From: Struthio camelus
Taxonomy: Eukaryota > Chordata > Aves > Struthioniformes > Struthionidae
NCBI RefSeq assembly: GCF_040807025.1
Contig: NC_090964.1
Span: forward strand, 4,278,001-4,342,000
Direction of reading: 5' to 3'
Length of the DNA: 64,000 nucleotides
How positions within the stretch are numbered: the first letter of the stretch is position 1; the number at the start of each line of letters is the position of its first letter. The notes under the pieces were generated by a model. It did not search any database. It was given only the letters and a program-made list of their open reading frames with translations, and had not been told where the DNA came from. Positions 24,831 through 36,210 of this stretch are shown in pieces. Position numbers and translations under genes: made by a program.

Positions 24831-27800
24831 GGATCACACGAGAAAGGCAGGTAGGACCCTTTTACAAACCATTTGCCTCCCAGGGCTCACTGCCTCATTC
24901 TCCAAGCATCCATCCACTGCAGGAGGAAGGTGTTTCCATCAGCGCTCAGCATTGGCACAGTGTGAGCCTGAGCCTTTTTTCAGACCACTGTTCCATGACT
25001 GTGGCCAAAGTTATGGTGCAAGTGCCATATACTTCATACATCTGGAAAGTAAAAGTCCTCCCATTGCTTTGTTTCCTCTGGCAGCTAGTGGAGAACCCTT
25101 ACAAGCCTAAAACTTTTTTCCATAAGCAAATGCAGGACGTTCTCCTGCGGTTGCCCTTAGCATTTGACAGGTGTGATGGATATAAAAAGGGAAAGGAAAT
25201 CACTTGTCTCTTGACAGTCTTGGGTTTAGCTTTTCCAAGATATCCTTTCCAAGTCTGTGTTCTGCAAACAACACTTACATTTATTACATCAATCTCACAA
25301 CACTCCAGTAGGCTGGGACTAGACAACCCCAGCTGGGACATTGTAGGCCTCCACTTCTTGAGCCATAGTAGAATTTGCAATTCCAGCTAAGACTAGCAGC
25401 AGGTTTCTCCTCCTTGTGGGACCCTGCTTACAGGCAGGATCACATGCTGCTCACTCACCCACACAAAGCCAGTGTATTACTTATGTCCATCATGTCTCTC
25501 AGAAGCACTGATGTGTCACACCTACAGGTGTCAACATTGTTCTGTTGACAATGCTGGCACCTGTTGTTTACCCAGGTACTATACAACATTTCATTGTTGA
25601 GCTCAAGGTTAAACACAGAAGTTAAAAATTGCTGTTAGCTTTGCTATCTACCAGCAAATTTTTTGCATGTGGAAGCTTCCTTGCCAGTTCCCTTAACTGC
25701 TATTGGTATAGGATGCTGTGTAGCCTGTTAGTCAAGACTACAAGGTTGAGAATCCCTTGGGAGGATAGTTGTCTTGAAATTGCTATAACGGCCTGATTAG
25801 GGCTGCTTGAAATAAGTGAAAGAGCACGTTTGTATTTCTGTCTCCACTTGAGCAAAAAGGTGAATGCTTGGAGAGGTAGGAATTCAGTCAGGAACCACTG
25901 GGAGGGCTGAATATCTGGTAATGCCTTCAGCAGCATGAGTAGAGCTACTGCATGACTGCAAGGGCACTTTGTCAAATCCCAAACTCCTGAAGGAGCTCCA
26001 GTCATACTCAGCTGCAAACTCACAATATGTCTCTCCAGTCATCATCACAGCCCCAGTAAAAGCCCCGTGATCCTTTACGGCCCGGCCCATTCTCACAAAC
26101 AGTGCAGCCTCACATGGGCTTCAAAGACAGGCCCTCAGGTCTGTGCCACGTGTTCAGGCTCCAGATGGAGCCGCTGTGTACTGCGCTGCAGTGCATGCCG
26201 ACTCCAGCATCTCATGCAACCCATTCCCAAATTGCATCTTCTTTGTCTAGTCAACGGGAAGCGAGAGAGTAGGAGCAGAATTTCCTGCTATTTACCCAGG
26301 CAGTCCAGAGAGATCATATGTGTTTGTCTGCTGTGTGTATGATGGACAGCTGACCAGGATGGGTACAGACCAGATAGTGAGCTGGAAGTGTTGCCATGGT
26401 CCGAGCATCAAGGCTTCCCCCTGCCCCATTCATGCTGTCTTCATGTTCACTCTTTCTATCTGAGCTGACAGATACAACCCAAATGCATGAGTGAGGGAAA
26501 AGGATAAAATGAAGGTGTAACTGGCCCTGGGAATCTAGATGTTAGCACAAGTGCTGAAAATACAGATAAAAGGTCTGGCAAGACCATATATGCCTCCTGA
26601 AACCTGCCCACATGCTTTTTTATAGCTCCAAGGGCTACTTCTTTCTCCCTGGCAGAGTGACAATTTACCTGTAGGGCCTGTTGCTGGGTGAAACAGCAAG
26701 ATATTATCACCATTCTGCATTCCCAGAGTTCACACTCTGCTTCCCAGGTGTTGCAGCTACAGCTGTTTTGTTTCTGCACCTCTGCTAACACTTTCCAAGG
26801 ACACTTTAATTTAATTTTTCCACAATTGTTATCTCTCATCTACAAACATTTCCAGTTCGACATATTATATCCTCTGGGTTCTGATGAGCACCAGAGAAAT
26901 CAACATTACTGAAGTGAAAGTGCGCTGTTAGACCTGCAAAAAAATCCATAATCCTTCCTGCTGTCCTGATGTGACTTGCAGATACTGAATACTTTTGCTA
27001 ACTTGCAAAATTGTTCAGAGTAAAAAACTCGAAAAAACATCCTCCCTCAGGTAAAAGCTCCCAGTTGTAGCATCCAAGTCCCCCCTGCCTCCAGGTCTTG
27101 CTGGTTTTGCCTAAGACAGGTACCAGGTGACTGAGGTCTTTCACATCTTCACGAGGACTGGTTTCAGTACTTCAGTATACGCTACTGGAACACACTCAGC
27201 TGTGATTTCTTAGGTGAATCTTGCTCGAATGGCCTTATTCAACACTGGCTCACCTCCCCTGCTGCTGTACCCCTTATATTATCCATGCTACTTCTCCTTG
27301 TGTAGACAATTTTTCTTTTATTGTCCAAGTACAAAGTCTTCCACTGGTTTGGTCCAAGGAAAGGATCCTTACCAAACATGTTCAGCATGGCTTCACTAAG
27401 CACCAGGCTTTTATTCCAGGTGCTTACTACACTGCCTGTGTCTCTCCCATTACCAAATAAAAAGAGAAGTAGTGAATGTCCTCCAGGAAACAGCTGTTCC
27501 ATGTCTTTCCAGCTCTCCTGCATCTGTCCACATGTGATATGTCACCAATTGGACTCACTGGCACTTAACTTTCTGTCATCATCAAAAGAGCCAACAATTA
27601 CCTCATTAGCTCCAGTATCTTCTTTAAAACCATCTTTTGCTCCCTGATATGAATGTTTCTCAGAACTCCCTGGCAAGGACATGTGAGTAACTACGAGCTC
27701 TCTGCTCCTCATTCCCTTTCCTCCAGGTCACTGGTACAGCTGAGCTTGTCTCAAAAATGCAGAATTCCTGTGCTAAATCCTGTAACTTAGAAACCCTGAG

Positions 27801-28889
27801 AGCCAGAGTCATCTAACCTAGTTTTAGGTTTTAGATGTCACCTTAAAGTTTCTGGACAACCTGTGCAGAGCAACAGATGGGGAGTCACCTGCTGTGCATT
27901 GGATGGCCATCATGAGGAGATGAATTGCCCTCTAGAGGTGCTCCATTGCCTTCAGAGGAAACCGAGGGGACTAGTTAACTAGTTAACGAGATAGTGTAAT
28001 TTTTAGGCACTGTGTTAGGGTAAATGAATCTGCCTGCAACGTCATGGGATATGGGAATCTGTTCTTGCCTTAAAGATGTGGGATCATTTCAACTGAATAT
28101 CATCACAGTGACCAGCCAACTGTGACTAGTGGATGGTTGGAGTCATCTGGAGGAGCATGTGTTGGTGTGCCGAGCTTGGGATTGCCTGGCTCTGTTGGTG
28201 GCTCTTTTTCAGTAAAGAATCAAAAAAACCCAGTTTCTGCAGCTGTCTCAGGAAGAGCTGTGAGACATGCACTCATGCTGCTGGTTTTTGCTACCTTACA
28301 TGGAACACACTGTGCAAGACAGATCCTGATGGGACTGAGATTCACACGTTTCCAAATCCATATTAAAAAGTTTTGATAAAAAATTCAAGTGAGATGACAC
28401 TTTAACTGGAAATAACAGCAGCAGAGAAATCAACAAACTTCAAGCCTTGGAGTCTGTTCCTTCCTTTTCATTAAATCCAGCATATTTTTCTCAAACTGTC
28501 TGGAGTAGACGTTCTGTGCATTTTTTGTATCCCAAAAGACACCACAAACAGTTTCTGTTTCAAATTATGAAGCAATGAAAGAAATCTCACCACATTGATG
28601 TTTGTTACTAATTAAGTTACTTAGGTTTCTATATCAGCAACTCCAGGCTTAAATCCACTTGCAATAATAATCAAACAGCAATTCAGATCAGATTTTACAA
28701 GCCTTTAAACATATTATCTCTGTGCTTCCAATCAGACAATCAATCCCATATTATACTCCTGTAAGACATGGTCAGCATGTTCTGCAGATGTTTCTGAACA
28801 CGAGCATAGCTGTCTTCTCTGCTAACATACAGACTTTTGTGTCTATATGATTACTTCAGTCCCATGTCAAGGAATGTGATTCAAGCATG
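24831..28889. other. Gene-free intergenic DNA with one 212-codon open frame
   Basis: A plus-strand frame of 212 codons (24752-25390) begins inside the MIR-type SINE and matches no family I know. The hairpin at 25524-25564 and a short CTAGTTAA duplication near 27969 are the only other structures. Confidence 0.5.
25524..25564. repeat. 16-bp imperfect inverted repeat with 9-nt loop
   Basis: The left arm includes CAGGTGTCAACATTG and the right arm CAATGCTGGCACCTG, with one mismatch and one position that would be G-U in RNA. The loop is TTCTGTTGA. Confidence 0.7.
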
Positions 28890-29040
28890 GGATGCAAGGG
28901 TGCTAGGCACTGTGAGAACTGCAAAAGATGGACCTAAAAAACAGACTATTTAGACAAGACACAAGCATGGTTTGTCTTACAGGTAGGGAGCTCTAAAAGA
29001 GCACTTAGGCAGCTGAAGTGGATTTTAGGAGAGATTTAGA
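28890..29040 (+). mobile_element. MIR-type SINE fragment
   Basis: GGTGCTAGGCACTGTGAGAA, then AGACTATTTAGACAAGACAC correspond to the 5' half of the SINE seen at 24.5 kb (core 'tgctaggcactgtacagac' and 'tctaaatagacaagac'). Confidence 0.5.
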
Positions 29041-32000
29041 GCCCAAGGCCCAGGGAGCAGGCTCCAAAGATTCTGCTCAGTCACCAAACATCCACCAGAA
29101 GAGGCAGGCTCTGACACGTTTAAGTTACTCCCTGCTGCCCGTGGTGACTGTGGCGCTCAGAGAAGACAAGGCAGCTGACGCTTCTCTCAAGAGTCCTTTT
29201 ATCTCAATAGAGCAAAATTATTTACAAGAGCCCCATCCTGATCCATGCTCAAAAGTGTCATCTCTATTGTGATTTGCATAGGCAAAGAAAAACCACCAAA
29301 AGCTTTGTGCGGTGCGGAACCCTCTTGCTTCCACACAGTTATCGTCCAAATCCGTGTAATCCCAAGCCTGCTCTCCTGCTCTCTGACAGTAGGACCTCCC
29401 TCTCACCTTCCCAATTCTCAGAGTTACTGGGACACATCAATCATCTCCTGCATTTTGCCCTGCTATATGACTTCTGAGCTTGCCAAAGTGGAGCTGACCT
29501 GCCTACCACAGCCCTGCAACCTGGGAGCCTGCAATTACTCAGAAATCATTCAGGAGTAAGGCCATGAGCTTTGTGTGTTTCACCAAGTCCGTGTTGTTTT
29601 GCACTTTCTATCGTTTACAGCCTTGGCTTTCTCCCCTCCCAAGTGCTCCCTGGGGAAAAGGAGTAACTCAGGAATTTGGATGCTCTGATACCATGCAAAA
29701 TGAACACAAAATCTCTACAGAAATGGTCCAGGTATGAGAAGGCCCTTTTCCAAGTAGGGAATTCCGGATATGGATTTCTGTCTTTGAAAACCCTGTTCCA
29801 GGTCCTTATCCAGCACAGATCAATACTGCGGTGTAAGGAGCAGCTATTTTACACCAGCCCAGAGGCTGGCTAGTAGAATCAAGAGCTGTGAGCCACTACA
29901 GCTCCCATTTGAGGTCAAGGCCTCCTCTGTTTTTTGCTTAAGCTGTTCTCAAAGTAAAAAACTTAACTGGAGAAGCCCCAGTCCCTCCCCAGCATCACAG
30001 TGGTAATGACTACAACCTCTCATCTTCATGCCTGGGCTTACTCCAGTGTAACTCAAGCAGGCATAGTCAGATGCTGCCAAAGGGAACATGTCCACCGAGT
30101 CCCGCCCTGACTGACTCGGTGCAGTGCCGCACATTTCGGAGACAGGATTTAGCCCATACATCCAGTTGTGGGGTGCGCTCATCTCCCCCAGTTGATGTAG
30201 TCATGTTTTTCTTTGCAAATTCTTCTCTGGAATTTAGCTCAGTTTTTCTCCTTTAAACACTGCCAATAAGTACATCTATCAAGTGCATTACAGATGGTGT
30301 TTTAGGATAAAAGTTTACCCAGCTCTGTGCTAGGAGGAAGATGAGTGAGTACTTTTACGGTCTGGACAAACATGGATGTAAAGGCTTCTGTGTATGGGTT
30401 TAAGGCTTAGGGCTTTGTTTGCCTTTGAAGAGCACTCCAGGGAATGCAGAAATCTCTGTATTGTCCATGGTGTGTGTTGCAGGTCACAGACCTCATTCCT
30501 AGCAGACTTGGGTCTTCAGGAAAAGGCATCTGAAACATCAGACTTCATCAGGTCCAGCAAACTTAGCACTGCTGTGTCCGTGATAGGATTTACCAGTCAA
30601 GCTGCTTCTAAAGGAGACTAGGTACAGTCATGCTGTGGAAAGGATGGGGATAGTGCATTAGAAATGGTCCTTGCTAAATGGATGCTGTTGTGCCAAATCA
30701 GGTAAGCTGCATCAATACAAACTTCCCTGGCTCATCCACAGAAGTTAAACACCCTACGAATGCTGCCAGCTGAAGCTATGAGGGCCTGCACTGTGAGTCC
30801 CACAGCCAGATTTCATGACTCAGTAATCCCGAGTCTGATGGCTGTTCTCCCTCCCTCCCTCTGATTGCTATGCAAGCCCCACTGCAGCTCTTTGGAGGAT
30901 TTTCTAGGCACTTGTTGGGATAGGAATGGTCTTCCTGGAGATCTTCCAAATTCTGTAACTGTGGGCAAAAGTGAGGCAATGTGGAGGCAGGCACAAAAGG
31001 AGCAGGTACCCATCTGCGAGGAAAATCCATTCACCTCGAAGGGCAGGGACACAGGAGGCATCTGAAGAAAAGGAAAGCAAGGGATCAAATGCAGTGGGAA
31101 GATTCTCAAGGTTTCATTCGCTTACTTCCTTGTCCAGGTTTCTCTCATATGATAATGGTAGCCCTCAGCACACACAAAAAAAGGCACAGACCCTCCTTTC
31201 ATTTGGCTTAGAAGAGGCCCCTTTGCTGCCAGGCTTAGCACTGAGGCCAGGCTGGGATTTGCTGCCAAACTCTGTGCAGCAAAGATGGATCCTGCATGCC
31301 AGGATGAGCTATGTTAGCAGAGGAGAGAGATGAAGCATCACTGCCCTCTACCTCTGCTCTCCACCCCAGCACTGGAAGAGGAAGGGGCTGAGATGCCCAC
31401 ATGTTTGCTATTAAGCAGCAGCAGTGTTTCCAGAGATGGGTCGACAAAGCCCGGGGAAATAGAGCTGCCAATAGCATTGTCAGAAATGTGTTCAGCATTC
31501 AACCATCTCTGGCAGCCAAGTCTTGTTGGCTGGGTCTGACGGTTGGTTGGCTTTCCTCCTTAGTGTTGGTGGTTTTAAGAAGTTGAACAGCTCTACAGGA
31601 AGCTGATGTGCTGCTGGCCCATAGCCCTCATATGGGGGGTTTGGAAACTCTGGGGATGGGCCCCTCAGGACAGATAACGGGGAAGCTTATTTGCAAAAAA
31701 AACTTTTTGATTAAAAAAGTTCATTGGTGCTCACCAAGCAGGATAAAATTTGAAGCTGAGAACTGAAGGTTGTTATTTATTAAGTAGGCAGCAGTTTCCT
31801 ATGGAAATAATGTTTTCTGCAGAACAGATAAGGAGTGATTTTAGGTCAGAAGAGTGTTTAGTTGGAAAATTCCTGACTGGCTGGAAAGGTTCCCCCAATT
31901 TCCCTGGAGGATATGAAGAATGGGGAAGGAAAAAGGAACAGTAATGATTTTAACCTAGCTATAGAAAGAGATTCTTAGGACGCTCATAAATTAGAACAGC

Positions 32001-34332
32001 TCCCTCACCATCATGCTAGAGACTTTACGGGAACCTAGATAGCTTGCAGAGTGGCAGACAGATTGCATGTGGGTAGACCAGTATGGCGAGAAAAAGATAT
32101 ATACGGAGAACAACGGTACGGAGAGAAGTCAGGCTTCTCGTTCGTCTTTTGGGAAAATAGCTGCATAACTTCTTTGTTGTCCCCTCCACAGGACAAACTT
32201 GACCCAGAGCGACTAAAACCAGACTGACTGTGGCAGCTGCCGGAAGGAGATCACATTCATAGGAACTGAACAAAGTAGGTCTCCCCTTCCTCAAAAAACC
32301 TTCCAGGTTTTTTCTGCCACATGGAAACCCGCCATTCCAGGGCTGGTAACAGGGAACACAGAGGTCTAACAAGTCACTCAAATGCATGATTTCTGCCCAT
32401 TTACTGGGCAGGAACAGTGTCTGGAGGAAAGCTCCTAGGTCTGAACCATGACAGGGAGAAATCGCTTTCACCCACACACTCTTTCCTACTGGCCTAGGGA
32501 GAAAGGCATTTATCTAGAAAGATTTGCCCTGCTTTCTGGCACAAAGGTGAGGTGTTTGCAAAGCTGCCAGGTGGCCTTATAACCTCCAACTTGCTGCACT
32601 GTGACAGCTCAATTTGAGTAGCTAGAGACAGACCACAGCAGAACAGAGACTGCACAATTTCCCTGCACTGCTAGTTGGAAGAAGATCCTCTGCAGGTTGG
32701 CTTTGAAAAGGTATGCATGAGGGCAGAAAAACACTCAGGCTGGCCAGGACCACAGCACCGCAGAGGCCAGCCTGAGAAAAAGCTTCCCTCCTAGAACAAC
32801 TACCATCAGTGCATTTAGATAAGGCTGAAACGTACATTGCTGGGAGGGATGGTTGTTGCCAACTCTAGCCAGGGATTTAAGGAACTGGGCTGTCCTCAGC
32901 TCTGCAACTGTTTTCCTGGAGAAAGTAGTTATCCTACAGCAAGGCAAAGTGGTCTTTCGAGGGGAAGAAAAAGTAGAAAGAGTATCATGGTCCAAAGCAA
33001 TTGCTTTTCAAATGACATACTGAAAATAGTGGGGTTTGCTTGATTTTCTCTCTGGCGATTGCATGGTGTCGGCACGACTGACTCTGAGGTCTGGTTCTCA
33101 CTGACAGCACAGCTCCAGCCAGAACAGCTGGGAATAATCCCAAATGGGAGTCATTAATATCTTGAAAACACATTAGTGACAAAAAACAGAGTAAAATGGA
33201 GGGAAATTAGGATGCTGTTTGTAAGGACTAATTAGGCATTGCATGGGGTAACACAGCTTCCCAGGGAATGTAGGGGTGAACATCTGCATCACGCTCAGCG
33301 ATGGAGGGCACAGCTAGAGGGACCTAGGCAGATGAAGGATAAGCAGCAGTTAAGGAGGTAGTTGTTAACCGGGCAATGCAGGACACCCTGTGTGGCTTAG
33401 GCAGAGCTGGATGAATGCCTGGGGTGAGGGCAACAGATAGGACAGGGCTTATCCTGGGCTGAGCCATCTGCTGGCAGGGGAACAGGATGTGTGGAAGGAA
33501 GCTTCTTCTCAGGCCTCTCTCCTGCCACCTCGCCGTGTGCCATTGCTTCAGTCTTTCTGGCTGGCTTCTGCAGGGCAGCAGGAACGCAAAAGTTGTCTGG
33601 CTCAGTACACTGGGCTTGCTGAGCAGAGCCCTTGCAAGGAGCATTGGGAGCTTTGAATGGTCCCAAATTCAACCCATTTCCTTTTCCAAAGTGCCCGTTA
33701 ATTAAGTATACCCTTGCTGAGGGTTCCTCAGGAAGCAATGCAGGTGCAAAACAGCTTAGGCAGCCCTGCACATCTGAAGAACTCTGCAGTAACATGCCAT
33801 GCATGCAGCCATGTGCACATGAGGAACCATACAAAGACATAGCAGAGACAACAGCCCCAGCAATTACATCTGCCTGGGGACAGGGGAAAAAAAAAAAGGC
33901 TTTGCTTAGGAAAAGCTATCTCCCCAAGCTATGAGCCAAGGGACGCCAGACAAGGAAAATAAAACCCCTCTAATTGTATAAAAATGATTTCTAACTCTCA
34001 CCTTCTCGGAGACTCTAAAGTCTTTTCCCATCACTGAATAGCAATGGAGACTCCAGAACTAGCTCCCAAAATTATATGAAGAACAACAGATTCACCTTAG
34101 CTGGTTTAAAGTGAAGTATTGGGCTTGTTCCTCCTGCCCTTAGAACAAGCTGTGCTATGGCTGGAACAACCCGGGGCATTATCTTCACCTGAAAGCTTGG
34201 GAACCTCCAAGGGAAGGGTGACAATTTGGGAAAGGAAGTGTCTGGACAACATGGGAAACTTGAAGACGGGGGGGGAAAGGGAGGTTTCCTTGAGCAACTC
34301 CATAGTTTGGAAGGGAGGAGAAGACCCTGACA
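29041..34332. other. Gene-free intergenic DNA
   Basis: No recognisable exon, transposon or RNA gene. Several 100-150 codon open frames overlap on both strands without family motifs. Confidence 0.5.
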
Positions 34333-34364
34333 AGTATACACTTCCACGTGTATACTCGTGGAAG
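34333..34364. repeat. Two overlapping, mutually exclusive perfect hairpins
   Basis: Hairpin A pairs AGTATACAC (34333-34341) with GTGTATACT (34348-34356). Hairpin B pairs CTTCCACG (34341-34348) with CGTGGAAG (34357-34364). The loop of each contains part of a stem of the other, so both cannot form at once. Confidence 0.85.
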
Positions 34365-34636
34365 GAACCACAACGTTGACAACGCAGAGGCAAACATATG
34401 ATCCTCAATATGTTTTGTTCCAGTGGTCAAGCACAACATCAACCTTCCTGCATCTTGCCAGCTCCAAAAAATGTCATCTTGTACGTCATCCCTCTGTCTG
34501 CAGGTCCTCGCTTTGCCCATCATCCCCACTACAGAGGGAGAGCATGGTTGGGTGACTTAGCCCAGGACAATGTCCATGTTTGAGGCTGCTGGAATGAAGT
34601 TCCTCGTGAAGTGTGTTCTCACTGAGCAGGCTATTT

Positions 34637-34711
34637 GCTATATATATGTGTGTGTATATACATATACATATAGATACACACACACACACACACACACACT
34701 TATATATATTT
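34637..34711. repeat. Compound TA/TG/CA microsatellite
   Basis: TATATATGTGTGTGTATATA, then a perfect (CA)n tract of about 12 units ending near 34699, then TATATATATTTA. Likely length-polymorphic. Confidence 0.95.
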
Positions 34712-35799
34712 ATCAGATGTATGGTTGGACAAGTGACTGCACAGTTCCCTGTGGTACAGCTCCTCCTTCCTTTCTGCTCAACACTGTTTGGCAGTTAAAA
34801 GATCTGCTCCAATTTTAGAAACTTCAACTGAAAAATACCCATCCAAAAGACTACTCAGAAACCCAAGTACTACAGGGCTGCGTGGTACCCCATGCTCCAC
34901 CAGAGCATCGTCAGGACAGCAGGACAAGCACAGGGTGGTGCAACACCTGCCTGGTACCCGAGAGGTCCTGCCCACCTCCCCAGATGTATCTATCACTTCC
35001 AGTGTTAACTAAGGTCAGAGGAGTCCTGCTACCAGACAGGTTGGTCTCTTGCCCTTAGAGGACAGTTCATTTCCATAGGCCAAACAGTTCCCTTTAGTCA
35101 CTTCCCTTCCTTGCACTGCCATCACTTCTCTACACTGATCAGGACACAGAAGACCACAATGAATTTCAGATCTTCCGGAGGAAAATCAGCATCCTGCAGG
35201 ACTCTCTCTGAGGACTTACAGCCCCTAGGAGACACTTCTAGGTGGAAGCCATTTCCTTTCCTGTCCTTTCTTTCCTTTCCTCTGTATGCGGTGGCAGTGG
35301 GAGGAGAGAGTCTTTGCAACAGGTCTATCTAGACCATTTCTTATTGAGAGCTCCCCAAAGTGGCTGAAAGGCTTTAAAATTAGCTGAAAGGGGAAAAAAA
35401 AAAAGTTTTTTTTTAATGCAAACTGAGAACTTTGCTTTTAAATAAAGAAAAAAAAGCAGCTTGGTCCAACAGAACAGCAGTACAGAGATTCACATGCATC
35501 TTTCTCCCTAGGATGTTGCACATTGCAGCAAGTTGTACCCAGGCCCCTGTGGCCCCAGCACAGCCATTCTCTGTCCTTTATATCCCTGTTGATGGCTTCT
35601 GCCATGCCGGGCTTCAGTCTACTACCATATTCGAGGGGTCCAGTCAGCTTCAACTTTTTGAATGGACATAACTCAGACTGGAAAACTCAAGCAGCTCTGT
35701 CCATCATGTATGTCCTTGCCTCACAGCAAGACACACCAGGATGTTTATTCCTTGAATGTTTCCACTGGATAGGTTTCAAGTCCCTGGACTTCCTGCCCC

Positions 35800-36210
35800 C
35801 ATTAGAATTACAGAAGCCTCGGTGGGAAGGACGTCTAGAGATTTCGAGTTTATCCTCCCACTTGGAGTAGGACTATTGCCAGCATTAGAGCAGGTCAGCT
35901 GTGACTTTATCTAGCCAAGTCTTAAAAACCTCCAAGGATGGGGATGCCCATATCAGTCTGTGCTAGGGCTGCAGCACTCTCCTAGTGAAGGACCTCCCGA
36001 ATCTCCCAAGCCACAGCTGTGTCCATTGCCCCTTGTTTTACCAGGTGCCACTGCCAAAAAGAACTTGGATCCATCATTCATCATTTGTATCTGCCCTTCA
36101 AGTTGTAGGGTGCTATTAGGTCCCATCCTGGCTTCCTTTTCACAAGACTAAGTGAGCTTCAGAGCCTTTTCACCAACAGTGGAAGTGAGGAGCTGTCAAG
36201 GCCTCTGCAG
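35800..36210 (-). mobile_element. CR1 LINE fragment, antisense
   Basis: Plus-strand landmarks of a reversed CR1: AGAATTACAGAAG (terminal repeat), AAAAACCTCCAAGGATGGGG, GCTGCAGCACTCTCCTAGTG and TGTGTCCATTGCCCCTTGTT, then CCATCCTGGCTTCC. The element's 3' end is at the low coordinate. Moderate decay, no open frame retained. Confidence 0.8.

Noticed and set aside
34676..34699. CA repeat considered as a functional Z-DNA element
   Set aside because: Ordinary microsatellite; no gene or promoter nearby supports a role.
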